DNA of 64,000 bases from Sarcophilus harrisii (lineage: Eukaryota; Chordata; Mammalia; Dasyuromorphia; Dasyuridae). This document shows positions 37,801 through 49,352 of this stretch, piece by piece. Every line of letters begins with the position of its first letter. Position 1 is the stretch's first letter. The notes under the pieces are model-generated. The model worked only from the letters and a program-made list of their open reading frames with translations, searched no databases and was not told the origin of the DNA. Location of the stretch: contig NC_045427.1 of NCBI RefSeq assembly GCF_902635505.1, positions 56,198,539-56,262,538 of the forward strand, given 5' to 3'. Made by a program: the position numbers and the translations under genes.

Positions 37801-39159
37801 CTCTCTAAAGTGAGCTGAACAAAGCCAAAGAATGTGAGGGAAATCCTACAGGCCAGGGGTGTAGGTTGGGGGGTGGGGTGGTGGAGTAGTTATCCAGGTT
37901 CCTGAACATTGGTCTGGATAAAAACCATTTCAAGAAGGGCTAGATTGGTTGGTGGTGACTCTAGGAAGCAGGTGTTTAAAAGATTATAAGATTAAAATCT
38001 AGTGCAAATACATTTTACAGATTAGGAACCATAGCCAGAGAAATCCGGATCTAGGGACTTGCCTAAGTCACATAGTCCATAACTGAGATATTGGACTCTA
38101 AATTGTCTCAGTCTTAATCCAGTGCTTCTTCCACAATCCCACTTGGTTTACTTGCCTAGAGTCAAGCCATTCTTACTACCTGAAGATTGCAGGGGCCAGA
38201 CAGCCCAGAAAAATCCACAGCAACATTCTTCATATAGCATGTTAGGCCAAGCCTGGGTATAAGAAGCTTTAGAGCTACAAAAGGCCATAAAATTGTGCAT
38301 ACCCCCAGCATTAACAACCAGGTGTATATCCCAAAGAGATCAAAGGAAAAGGATATGCAAAAATATTTATAGCATGTCTCTGTGGTGACAAATTATTGGA
38401 AATTGAGGGGACAACTGAACAAATTGTGGTATATAGTTATGATTGAATACTATTGTGCTATCATAAGTGACAAGTAGGATATTTTCAGAAAAATAAATTA
38501 CAACATGAACATCATGATATAAAATGAAGTAAGCAGAACCAGGATAACACGTAAACAGTAACAGCGATATTATACAATGATCAACTAGGAATGGCTTGTC
38601 TTTTCTCAGCAATATAGTGATCTAATTTTGAAGAACTCAAGATGAAAAATGCTCTCTACCTTCAGAGAAAGAACTGAGAGAGTCTGGATGTAGCCTTTGG
38701 GAAACCCTGTATAATATATAGTTACTGACTTACTTGGTGAACACACCAAAACAAAGATTTAAACAAGTATTGACCATCAAAAATAGTCCCCTTGGGAGGC
38801 TTATGTTTATTTCAATGACATTAACGTTGCTCTGGATTTGAATTTCTTTGGGAATGGCCTCCAAAGCTTAGAGCGTCTTTTTGGGGGGAATATTCTCAAT
38901 GGTAAAAAAAAAAAAAAAATTCTTGATTTTTGAGAGCAGATTGATTTTTTGAAACAGTTAAACTATTCAGTGTGTTGTCTGATGAATAAGGTAGGGAAAT
39001 CCAGGTAAGAATATATGTTGAAGGGTAGCTAGTTGGTGCAGTGGATAGAGCACTAGCCCTGAGGTCTGGAGGACCCAAGTTCAAATCTGGCCTCAGACAC
39101 TTAACACTTCTTAACTGTGTGATCCTGGGCAAGTCACTTAACCCCAATTGCTTCAGCCA

Positions 39160-39203
<44 letters not shown>

Positions 39204-42200
39204 TGAGAAAGAGACTGGAAGATACAGAGAATGAGAGGGAAGAAGAGAAAGGAAGGGAGAGAATGGGAAATAGGGAGAATGACTGAGAGGAAGAAAAAAA
39301 GAAGGGAGAGATGGATGGCTAGAAAAGTAGAATGAGATTTGGGAGGGACTAGAGAGCTCATCTTGCCTGCCTCTCAACAATATTGCTAATAAACGATCAC
39401 ATAACCTCTGTTGAATATGGATAACTACTGCACAATATGGGTCATTCTAGTTTTAGTCAAACCTAATGGCAAAAAAGGTCTTATATTGAGCCAAAAAGTA
39501 AACTCATTTTGTTGTTCATTTACTGTTTCTGGAGGCTATTCTTAAAGAGGAATCCAGATATTAAATCATAAGATCTAGAGGTGAAAAGGATTTTAAGGAT
39601 CATTTAATCTAAATATCTAATGTTACAAACTAGGAAACCAAGGCTCTGAAGGGTAACATGATTTGTTAGTAATAAGCAGCAGAGCTGGATTAACTCAGGT
39701 CCTCTGATTCCAAATCCATCATGAATGGTATTTTGAAGCCATGAGCACATTACTGGGATAAGTTTCTCTAGGTAGTTATTTGGAAGAAGGCAGTGCTCAT
39801 TTGTATGTATGAATAGCATACTGATTAGAAATTGACCACCTTGCAGCATGATAAATGTTGAAATATGTTTAGAAGACTTGAACATGTTTAACCTCTATTG
39901 GATTACTCGCTATTTAGAGGAGAAGAAAGAGGGGGAAATACAGGAGGAAAGTTGGGACACAAGGTTTTGCAGGGGTGAATGTTGAAAATTGTCTTTGCAC
40001 ATATTTTGAAAAATAAAAAGCAGTTATTATTAAAAAAACAACAACAACAACAACAACACATACATATCCTCATAGTTGTAGTTCTCAGAACATTCTCTAT
40101 GTACTAGGGCTAAAAAAGTGAAGTTGGCCTAGACAGTATTCAGGGTTGCCTCCAGGTTTAGATTCTTTGACCATTGTCTAGCTGAAAAAATGGCATCCCA
40201 AACAGGGGCCCAAAGATAAAAGGACTCTTCTTCAGAGAAAGTGATAACCTCATAACCCCCTATTATAAAGCCTACAGAGCCCTTCTCAGAATAATGTTTT
40301 TAGATGCATAAAATAAAATACAGAGTACTACTAATCAAAACCAATTATATTGGAATTCAGTTACCAAAATGTAAAAAAAAAAAATAATAAAATAAAACCA
40401 GTCTATAGATCCAGGTTAAGAATCCCTGTCCTCCAGCATTTCTTAGAATACTGAAACATTAAGCAATTTGCACAGGATTAGAGAGGCAAAATGGGTTATA
40501 CCTAGTGGTTCCAATAGCTCTTCTGTGAGGCAGGGAATGAAACCCAACTCCCTCCTTTAAAGGTTCTAGGAAAATTTATTTGTGAATCATTCTGAAGCTA
40601 TGAGGTACCAGGGTAGTTACAACGGGATGTTCTCATCCTGTGAACCTAAGAGCAGAGGGCGTCAGACTGGCTGTTGAATAGATTTTGGGTAATTTCTTTG
40701 CAGGTCCCCTCTACTACCTATGAAGGACCTTCCAAGAATTACAGAACCACAGAGTGCAGGGGGACCAGGCCACTTTGCCCCTGGAGGCAGCACCTATGAG
40801 CTTTTCCTGCATACATGCTGGCTGGAGGCTGGCGCCTGAGGTCGTACTTACCCAGTGCGACTTCATATGCATTCTTTATGGAAGACAACAAGGGTTTGTA
40901 GGTTTTGAAGTCCTCTATAAAGAATTCAAAGATCTCTCTGTAAGGCTAATGAAAAAAGGAGAAAAACAAACCATGGAGGGAAAGTCAGGGAAAGACTAGC
41001 TGTGCTATTTCTACTTCTGACAGGACAGCTGAGGAGATGACCTTCCCTCTTCACTTCCCATTCCCTGGGGCCATACTGGGTGATGAGAGAATGGCAAATG
41101 ACCAGGATAACAAACAGAAATCCCATAACTACCATGGCCACTGTCACTGCTTTTGCCAAATACAAGCAAGCAAAGATTGGCTCACTTTAGTATTTCTGCT
41201 CTGAGAGGACTGCTGTCTAAATGCCCACAGAAGAAGGGATGCACCTTCATCTCCCTTCTGTCTGATGGGACAGGAGCAATAACCATGTGGTAGCCTTTGA
41301 GCTCTCTTGTCAAGTTTCCCTACACCTGAGACTCTCAAACTTTCTTTTGGCTTTCCCATCATTCTCAGCTTAGACCTTGGGCAAAGGACTTCCCTCTCTA
41401 GCCCTGTTTCACCAAACAAGAAGGAGGTCTGAATGGGATGGTCTCTACCAGCTTTTCTTCTAGCAGCCTGAGTCTTTGGCTTCTTTTTGTCTCCTCCCTC
41501 TTCAAATATGGCATTTCCTTGACTTTGTAAGATGTGTGGATGATGTTAATGCCATTAATCATGTTTTAAACTGCATTGGATCAGTATTTCTCCTGTGTAT
41601 GTTTGGGGTCTGTGACCATCGGAATCATCCATCTTTGCTTTGTCAGCAGAGAGCAGATGCATACATTGTGACTGCTCATGTGAAGACAGTCCTTATAGGT
41701 TAGTGTGGAACCGCTTCTGGAAACCGGAGGGGTAAGAGAAGACACAGAGAAGCACAATTCTGCAATTGTAGGAGACCTCAGAGTAACCATCTGACAGACC
41801 AGGAAACTGAGGTCCAGAGACAGGCTAGTCTTGAGGTCACAGCTAGAAACTCAAACCGTGGGCTAAGAGGCGACTGTCTCCTAAATGAGGCTCGTTGCTG
41901 TGTGCTTGAGGACTCAGTGGGTCTGTGGCCCTGAAGAGACCCCTCTGAGGAGGGCACTGTTTCCCCCATGTATCCCTTTATTTCCATTCCTATCAACACT
42001 GTCCTGTTTATGGTCTTGCCACTTATTATTTAGACTACTGCCTCCTAATCGGACTTCTGAACTCCCCCCTCTCCATCCATTCTCCATGCAGCTGCCAGGT
42101 GATATTCCTTAAGCAGAGTCCCTGCCGTGTCACTCTCCTGTTCCCAAGAGGTCCGGTCCTTGGTTCTTTTAAGATTCAGATTCCTTCATTTGGCAGTAAG

Positions 42201-43489
42201 TCCTTCCCAATCTGGCCTCAGCCTTTATATCCCTTTGTGCACTCTAAAATCCAGCCAAATGGGCCAATTTACCCTTCCCCAAACCCAGAAGGGGAAGTGC
42301 CCTTCCCCATTCCCATCTCTGCACCTTTTTCCAGGCTTCCCCACATATGGAATATATTCATCTCCTCTTAGAATCCTTTCTTCAGAGCTCAGCTCATGTG
42401 CCATATCCTTGGGAAGACCTTTCTAAGTCTCCTATTTAAAGCTCTTTCCCTCTTCAATTGATCACTTCCATGCTTATTTATGTTGTTAGAGTGGAAGCTC
42501 TCTGAGGGGAAGGATTGCTTTTGTTTTTGCCTCCCCAGCACCCAGCACCATACCATTGGACTGGACTTTCCTGGCTAGTCATTTGTAGGCTTTTTTCCTA
42601 GGGTCAACTCCAAGCTAACCCACTGCTGACCTTGGCAGACACGAGGGCTTGGGGGGCTGCTGCTTCTAGGCCCCAGGAAGTCACCCCTCCCACAAGGATC
42701 CCTTTTCTCCAGGCCAGACCAGAGCAGCCACACCTGGAGTTTGAGCTCCTCAGCATTGTCCTTGGTCATGTCCAGAAGAAGCAACTCTTTTCTCAGGTAA
42801 TCTTCCAACTGTTCCAGGTATCGGGGCTTTGCAACGGTGAGAGTGGGCTTGTCTCTGGCCCTGCAGAAAACAGCAGCAAGGAGGCTGGTTCTCCATTTTA
42901 GAGACAAACCTAGAGCAATTTTCTCTTTGGAAAAGGCTACTTCTCATCTATGGGGCAATTCTCTGTCCTCCCAGTGCCCCCAGAAGTCAGCTCTGTTCGT
43001 GTACAGAGTATTTAGAAAGAATCACTGGGATGAAGTGGTCACAACCCCCTTCTCCCCGGGCACCCAGTAGGGAAAGAGAGTGGAAAATCTGGGATGACCT
43101 TGGGAAAAATCTGTCCTGACATGTGGACCCCTCCTTCGTATCATCTTTTTTGAGTATGTGTGTGTGTGTGTGTATGCATGTGTGTATGGATGTGTATGCA
43201 CATGAATACATGCATGAGTACATTGCATGCTTCAGCAGAGATGTACACATGTATATAGTGTGAGCTTTAGCAGGGATGCTGCACATGTGTGCATGTGTCT
43301 ATGTGCACTTGGCAGGGATGCTGCACACACATGTGTACATGGAGACGCATGTGCCTGTGTATGTCCGCTGCCACATGCTTACCCCGTTTTGTCGGTGGTT
43401 GAGCAGGGTTTGCGGTTCTGTAAGATAGCTTGTGCACTGGCGTACGCAGGCCATGAGGACAGACGGCCACCCACGGAAAAATGAAGTGG
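28878..43489 (-). CDS. TSNAXIP1: Translin-associated factor X-interacting protein 1, 14 recognised coding exons
   Basis: The protein is a coiled-coil partner of TRAX (TSNAX), known mainly from testis. Exons in gene order: 43383-43489, 42734-42860, 40852-40945, 37618-37814, 37035-37170, 36175-36344, 33995-34154, 33116-33246, 32733-32858, 32114-32275, 31317-31426, 30626-30746, 30074-30180, 28878-29097. Phases agree throughout and give about 655 residues, against 658 in human. The family N-domain is plain (EIFEFFIEDFKTYKPLLSSIK in the third exon, residues ~81-101). A long coiled coil follows (ERYEIKMLKKEKLNLLK; RKNLAEEYLHFLNERDARK), then QEIQRTSTPRPDWTKCE, an EF-hand-like DNQNEGSLTLDQF, and the end MGPRELEPSS. 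The aligned human start codon is GTG here (43472-43474), so the true start may lie upstream. An alternative donor at 32685 would add 16 residues. Confidence 0.94.
29098..30625 (-). other. TSNAXIP1 3'-end introns with MIR-type relics
   Basis: Apart from the exon at 30074-30180, these introns hold MIR-like segments at about 29510-29720 and 29840-30000, recognisable by core blocks of the type 'cctcatccattaaatgg' and 'ttttacagagga'. The rest is unassigned. Confidence 0.5.
30747..32732 (-). other. TSNAXIP1 introns around 31-32.7 kb
   Basis: Mostly unassigned sequence between exons 31317-31426, 32114-32275 and 32733. It includes an old SINE-like stretch (about 31640-31800) and a 5' fragment of a tRNA-headed marsupial SINE (about 32297-32335). 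Nothing else is recognisable. Confidence 0.45.
33340..33890 (-). mobile_element. CR1/L3 LINE relic in TSNAXIP1 intron
   Basis: The plus-strand text matches remembered antisense amniote CR1/L3 landmarks in order: 'gcttgaaggcttccagcagtgg', 'ccaggttaaacatg', 'ccctgttctgaatgagctct', 'gtggttgaccaggg' and 'gactcattgaactaagtcc'. It is old and badly decayed. The family call rests on memory of the consensus. Confidence 0.6.
34290..36010 (+). mobile_element. MIR-type SINE split by L1 material (two L1 3' ends)
   Basis: The left half (about 34290-34364) and right half (about 35843-36010, ending in the core 'gcccagggtcacacagc') form one MIR-type element. Between them lie an old L1 3' end (about 34365-35055, plus strand) and a younger L1 3' end (about 35070-35808, plus strand, AATAAA near the tail). 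An approximately 29 bp direct repeat with a few mismatches (atactaaatt...tgtcattttat) flanks the insert. Confidence 0.65.
36345..37617 (-). other. TSNAXIP1 introns flanking exon 37035-37170
   Basis: No clear interspersed repeat was seen, beyond a possible MIR-like stretch at about 36660-36780. The remainder is unassigned. Confidence 0.4.
37815..40851 (-). other. Large TSNAXIP1 intron with L1, SINE, MIR and simple repeats
   Basis: It contains an old L1 3' end on the plus strand (about 38275-38710) and a marsupial tRNA-headed SINE on the plus strand (about 39022-39163). That SINE runs directly into a (TG)n tract (39164-39199) and a purine-rich GAGA stretch to about 39330. A MIR-like unit (about 39540-39740) and an L1 3' UTR end (about 39835-40035) followed by (CAA)n (about 40036-40060) complete it. 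Confidence 0.6.
40946..42733 (-). other. TSNAXIP1 intron with MIR and L2 relics
   Basis: MIR-type sequence lies at about 41750-41870. A long plus-strand L2 3' region (about 41990-42575) contains blocks such as 'gccaggtgatattcctt', 'ctcctgttcccaag' and 'ggaaggattgcttttg'. The rest is unassigned. Confidence 0.55.
43140..43375. repeat. (TG)n-rich minisatellite in TSNAXIP1 intron
   Basis: A TG/CATG-rich tract begins at about 43155. From about 43208 an imperfect unit of about 45 bp containing 'ttagcagggatgctgcacatgtg' recurs about three times, ending beside the exon at 43383-43489. Confidence 0.6.
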
Positions 43490-45600
43490 CTGAGAAACAG
43501 GTACAAGAGAGAGCGCTCACTAGGGGAAGGCCCAGCCTGGGGCTCTCTGGGTCTGTGTCTTTGAGTGGGTGGCTGCGGGGGACTGCCCCCCCCAAGGGGC
43601 TGTGGGCAGGGATGCACCTGGCACATAGCACCAAGTGCTTGTTGGCCCGGGGATGGGGAGGATTCCCGGAAAGTCCGCTGCCTTCAGAGCCCGAGACTTT
43701 GGCTCTCATCCCCCTTGCCTGAAAGCATCGCCGGTCCCCTCCCGGGCCTGGGGCTGCTTGCTCCTTGCTCTGGGGTCAGACTCTGCCATCAGAGGCTCCC
43801 CAGAGCTTCTCTACATCCTCCTCTGCTAATGGAGATGGAGGAAGGGGGTAGTTCAGGGTCCAGACGGGAAAGGGAGATGCTGACTTGGGATGTTGGGCCT
43901 GTCAGCTGTCTGGGGAAGGGTGCCTACAGGAAATCACACTCACCGGGGTTTTTCGGTGTTGAAAGATCTTACGTTTATGGAGAGTTTTTGCGTCTGGGAG
44001 GGGACTGGGTGTTGTTCTGACTGGAGGAAAAGCAGGATGTTCCCTGAAGGTGAGAAGGACAAGAGCGGGTCACTGGGGCTTTTGTTGAGGAGACACACAG
44101 ACCCACCAATGAGACCCACCCTCTCCCCTTCCTCCACTCCCCAAGTGTCAGGGCCATCTTGCTTTCTTGGCTTTCTCTGTCCTTTACTTTTTTCCACCAG
44201 CACTTCCTGGCTCGGAGGTCTGCCTCCCGCAAGTACAACAGGACAGGGACTCACATTAACCCGTTCTGTCATTTATTTCCAAGTGTTTCAGTCTCCAAAT
44301 AGAGAGAGAAAATTTCTACCAGTTGGGCGTGGTGGGAAAATGTAGCCGTAATCAGGAGGTGGCCTCTGGTGGTAGAAGGGAGGAAAATGGGTCTTTCCAG
44401 CCCTTCCTGGAGCCTTGGATTGTCCCCAGTAGCACAGTAAAGGAAGGATTGTGGTAGGATGAGAGGTCTGGGAGCTGGATGAAACTTTAGAGGCGATCCT
44501 GTCAGAAAGAGCTCAGAGCCCCAGGATCTGTGTTTTAGTCCTTGGTCCCTTTCTTCCTGGCTCTATAACCATGAGTGCTGGTCATCTCTTGGCAAACAGC
44601 CTCTCAGGGCACAGTGCTTGGCACACGGGGGTAGCCAGGTGGTACAATGGTTAGAGCACCAGTGCTGGAATCAAGAGGATCTGCCAAATCTGGCCTCGGG
44701 TCCTTACTAGCTGTGGGACCCTGGACACTTCACTTAACTCTGATTGCTTAAAAAAAAAAATTAGTGACCAGGGCAGCTAGGTGGTGCAGTGGACAGAACA
44801 CTAGCCCTGATGTCAGGAAGACCTGAGTTCAAATCTGATTTCAGACACTTAACACTGCCTAGCTGTGTGACCCCAGGCAAGTCATTTAACCCCAACTGCC
44901 TTAGCCAAAAAGCAATTAGAAAAAATAGTGACTGAAAGAAGAGTAGGCTAAGTACTGGGACTGGATATGCTGCTGAAGGGAACAGTTTTTTGTTAAAGAA
45001 CATGGAAAACACGCTGGCATTGGGAGTCAGGGAGGTCGAGGTTTGTGCCATGGTCCTCTTCCTAAGTAACTGTATGACTGCAAGCAAAGTCCCTAGACCT
45101 CTTACTCCTCATCTGTAAAATGGGTATGGTAATCCCTGTTCTGTCTAACTCACAGTTTGTAAGGAAAGCATTTTGTAAAATGTAAAGCTATTTTAAAAAA
45201 TGAACTGTTCAAATCAGACTTGTGACAATATTTCCTAGCTGTGTGAACTCTGAGCTGGCAAGATCTGGGTTGAAGCCTTAATTGAATGATCCCACATAAG
45301 TTATTTAACCTCTTAGTGCTTTAATAAAAATAGCATTTCTTTAGCACTTAATATGCGCTAGGCACTTTACAAATATCTTATTTGAGCTTTATAACAGCCT
45401 TGGGAGGTAGGCACTATGATTATCTCTGTTTTACTACTGAGGAAACTGAGGCAGACAGCGATTAAGTGACTGGCTTATGCTAGTTCTAAACTCGGGTCAT
45501 CCAGATTTTGGGCCCCGTTCTTAATCTACAGATACTTTTGACATTTGATGACTTTTGTGGCAAAGGGGGCATAAAGATTTCAATGAAAAAGCAGACATAG
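43490..45600 (-). other. TSNAXIP1 5' intron, proximal part, with two tandem SINEs
   Basis: About 43490-44600 is GC-rich unassigned sequence containing the candidate exon at 43944-44020. Two plus-strand tRNA-headed marsupial SINEs follow at about 44627-44760 (A10 tail) and 44770-44930. MIR-like text lies at about 45020-45190 and 45310-45490. Confidence 0.6.
43944..44020 (-). other. TSNAXIP1: Candidate upstream TSNAXIP1 exon
   Basis: On the minus strand this 77 bp block has a good acceptor (TTTTCCTCCAG) and a GTGAGT donor, and one open frame across it. That frame ends in phase 2, which does not match the phase-0 entry of the exon at 43489, so it is more likely 5' UTR than coding. It is a splice-signal prediction only. 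Confidence 0.3.
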
Positions 45601-46296
45601 GGAAGGATGGCAAAAGTTATTTTGGAAAATATGGCTCAAAAGTAAGCAATGAGAGAAGCCAGAGATTTACAGACTGAAGTCTAAACCAAGGCAGAACAGC
45701 ATGAGGCTTTAAGGAAGTAGGAAGTCAAGATATAGGCAGCTACCCACCTCAACTCTCCTAACATTCCCCTCAAAACAACTTTACAATAATTCCTCGGATC
45801 AAAATTTGGAGAAGCAGAGCCAACAAGGTCAGAGTAAGTCATTTGTCAAACCTAAGACAACTTAGGAGGTCAGAAAAAGAGATTTTTGACACTGCAGTGG
45901 CAGCTGGCCAAGTTTAATAGGAGCACAAGTGGCAGGCCTTGGAGGCAGCTGTGAAGGCACCAGAAGCAACAGAAGTGGCTTTCGGAGCCCTCAGGCCAGG
46001 GGATTGAACAATTGTTCAGAAAGAGATTGCAGGATGCAATCTTTCTGGCACTGGTGCAGCTGGTGCTGACGGGCAACTGATTGGCATATTGTGCATATGC
46101 AGTTTGGAGTTTCAGTTCCAAGGCAGAGAGGTCCTAGCACTCTTGGCTTGAGGAAAGCAGAGGCCCTTGTGGGGTAAAGACCAGAATATATCACCTTGGA
46201 AGTGGATCTTCAAAACTAGCTCTAAAAACAGCAGCATTTAAAAAGCCTGAAACTTGGCACACAATGCCTCCTCATCTCCAGGTGGGCACAGCTTTA

Positions 46297-46395
46297 GTTA
46301 TTATTTTTTTTTTATTTAATAGCCTTTTATTTACAGGATATATGCATGGGTAACTTTACAGCATTAACAACTGCCAAACCTCTTGTTCCAATTTT
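46297..46395 (-). mobile_element. Extremely short antisense L1 insertion (~99 bp)
   Basis: gggcacagcttta flanks it at 46284-46296 and 46396-46408. The insert is only a T-rich tail plus about 80 bp of young L1 3' UTR. Confidence 0.85.
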
Positions 46396-46948
46396 GGGCA
46401 CAGCTTTAACATAAAGTTTAAAGCCAAGAAATAGTCTAGAAAAATGAGCAAGCAACAACAAAACTTGACCATCAAAACTTACTATGGTAGCCAAGAAACA
46501 AAACATGAACTCAGAAGAAAACAACAATGCTACAAGGCTACAAGGAAGGCCTCAAAAAAAAAAAAAAAAAAGCTAATTGGCTCAAGGATAGCAATAATTC
46601 CTGGAAGAGTTAAGAAACAGATAAAAGCAATAGAGGAAAAACTGGGAAAGGAAATGAGAGTAATGCAAGAAAATTACATAAAGGAAATTAACAGCTTGGT
46701 AAAAGAGACACAAAAAATTCACTGAAGAAAAGAATCACTTAAAAAAAATATACTGAATTGAAAGGAGGTATAAAAATTTCACTAAAAAAAAGTAATTTCT
46801 TAAATATTAGAATTGGAAGCTAATGACTCTATGAGATGTCAATAAACAAAACAAAGTCTAAAGAATGAAAAAAAATAGAACATATGAACTATAGAAAAAA
46901 TTACTGACTGGAAAAATAAATCTAGGAATGGTCATTTAAAAAATATTG

Positions 46949-47524
46949 GGTTATAGAATATTATTGTTCAGTAAGAAATGACCGACCAACAGGATGATTT
47001 CAGAAAGGCCTGGAGAGACTTACACGAACTGATGCTGAGTGAAACGAGCAGGGCCAAGAGATCATTATATACTTCAACAATAATACTATATGATGACCAA
47101 TTCTGACGGACCTGGCCATCCTCAGCAACGTGATCAACCAAATCAGTTCCAATGGAGCAGTAATGAACTGAACCAGCTACGCCCAGCAAAAGAACTCTGG
47201 GAAATGACTAAGAACCATTACATTGAATTCCCAATCCCTATATTTTTGCCCACCTGCATTTTGGATTTCCTTCACAGGCTAATTGTACAATATTTCAGAG
47301 TCTGATTCTTTTTGTACAGCAAAATAACGGTTTGGTCATGTATACTTATTGTGTATCTAATTTATATTTTAATATATTTAACATCTACTGGTCATCCTGC
47401 CATCTGGGGGAGGGGGTGAGGGGAAGGAGGGGAAAAATTGGAACAAGAGATTTGACAATTGTCAAAGCTGTAAAGTTACCCATACATATAACCTGTAAAT
47501 AAAAGGTTATTAAAATAAAAAAAA
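46949..47524 (+). mobile_element. Young L1 3' end inserted in L1 ORF1
   Basis: It starts in the ORF2 C-terminus (YYCSVRN region) and ends 'aataaaaggttattaaaataaaa'. Host ORF1 text atttaaaaaatattgg (46934-46949) recurs approximately at 47525-47544, where it reads into 'actatctgaaa'. Confidence 0.75.
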
Positions 47525-48091
47525 ATTTAAAAAAGAAGTATTGGACTATCTGAAAACCTAATTTAAAAAACATAGCCTAGAATTATATTTCAAGAAATTC
47601 TTTAGGAAAACTGCCCTGATTTAATCCAGAGATTAAAGTATAATTTTTTTTTAAATCCACTATTACCTTCTGAAAAAAAATATCAAAACCCAAACTCCCA
47701 GGAATATTACAGCCAAATTGCAGAGCTTTCAGGTCAAGGAGTAAATATTTCAAGTAGCTGAAAAGAAATAATTCATATTTCATGGAGCCATGGTCAGGAT
47801 TACACAAGATTTAATGGCTGCCAAGATTTAGTGCTTGGAACATGATATTCTAGAAGGTAAAGGAAGTAGGATTCTAAGCAAGAATCACCTACTCAGCAAA
47901 ACTGAGTAAAATCTTTCAGGGGAAAAAATAGATATTTAATGAAATAGAGGATTTTTATGCACTCTTGATGAAAAGACAATTTGTCATTCCAACATAAAAG
48001 ACAGCAGAAAATAGTATGGAGGTAAAGAGAGTTAGTAATTATAACTATGAATGTGAATGGGGCGAGTTCACTCATAAAATGGAAGCAGATA

Positions 48092-48846
48092 TGTGCATAC
48101 CCTTTGATCCAGCAGTGTTACTACTGGGCTTATATCCCAAAGAGATTATAAAGAAGGGAAAGGGACCTGTATGTGCACGAATGTTTGTGGCAGCCCTCTT
48201 TGTAGTGGCTAAAAACTGGAAACTGAATGGATGTCCATCAGTTGGAGAATGGCTGAATAAATTGTGGTATATGAATATTATGGAATATTATTGTTCTGTA
48301 AGAAATGACCAACAGGATGATTTCAGAAAGGCCTGGAGAGACTTATATGAACTGATGCTGAGTGAAACGAGCAGGGCCAGGAGATCATTATATACTTCAA
48401 CAACAATACTATATGATGACCAGTTCTGATGGACCTGGCCATCCTCAGCAACGAGATCAACCAAATCATTTCCAATGGAGCAGTAATGAACTGAACCAGC
48501 TACGCCCAGAGAAAGAACTCTGGGTGATGACTAAAAACCATTACATTGAATTCCCAATCCCTATATTTATGCCCACCTGCATTTTTGATTTCCTTCACAA
48601 GCTAATTGTACAATATTTCAGAGTCTTATTCTTTTTGTACAGCAAAATAACGTTTTGGTCATGTATACTTATTGTGTATCTAATTTATATTTTAATGTAT
48701 TTAACATCTACTGGTCATCCTGCCATCTGGGGGAGGGGGTGGGGGGTAAGAGGTGAAAAATTGGAACAAGAGGTTTGGCAATTGTTAATGCTGTAAAGTT
48801 ACCCATACATATAACCTGTAAATAAAAGGCTATTAAATTAAAAAAA
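48092..48846 (+). mobile_element. Young L1 3' end, 16 bp target duplication
   Basis: aaaatggaagcagata occurs at 48076-48091 and 48847-48862. The ORF2 C-terminus is uninterrupted (IPFDPAVLLLGLYPKEIIK, then LNKLWYMNIMEYYCSVRN). The 3' UTR ends in AATAAAAGGCTATTAAA and a poly(A) tail. It looks recent. Confidence 0.92.
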
Positions 48847-49155
48847 AAAATGGAAGCAGATAGCAGAATGGATTAGAAAAAAGGTCCTAACTATATGCTG
48901 ATCACAAGAAGCACACTACAAATAGAAAGACACATGTAGAGTTAATATAAAGGGCTGAAACATAATCTGTTATGCTTCAGCTGACGTTAAAAAAAGTCAG
49001 AGGTAGTAATCATGATTTCAGACTAACCAAAAGCAAAAATAAACCTAATTAAAGTAGATAATAAAGAAAAATACATTTTGCTAAAAGGTACCATAGACAA
49101 CAGAGCAATATAAATTTTTTTATGTTAAGTTGATCTGATAAAGGTCTCATTTCTC

Positions 49156-49352
49156 TTTTTTTTTAATTTTTTTTATTTAATAGCCTTTTATTTACAGGAT
49201 ATATACATGGGTTACTTTACAGCATTAACAATTGCCAAACCTCTTGTTCCAATTTTTCACCTCTTACCCCCCCCCCCTCCCCTAAATGGCAGGATGACCA
49301 GTAGATGTTAAATATATTAAAATATAACTTAGATACACAATAAGTATACATG
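49156..49352 (-). mobile_element. Short young antisense L1 3' end, 16 bp target duplication
   Basis: aaaggtctcatttctc flanks it at 49140-49155 and 49353-49368. The insert is a T-rich tail and about 180 bp of L1 3' UTR. Confidence 0.9.

Noticed and set aside
43140-43375. CRISPR-like repeat array
   Set aside because: The repeats are an imperfect TG-rich minisatellite in a mammalian intron, without conserved repeat-spacer structure.
43565-44020. 151-codon open frames on the plus strand
   Set aside because: GC-rich intronic sequence with no recognisable domain; it overlaps a candidate exon on the other strand.
48016-48429. 137-codon open frame
   Set aside because: It is a chance fusion of old L1 host sequence with the ORF2 C-terminus of an inserted young L1, not a host gene.
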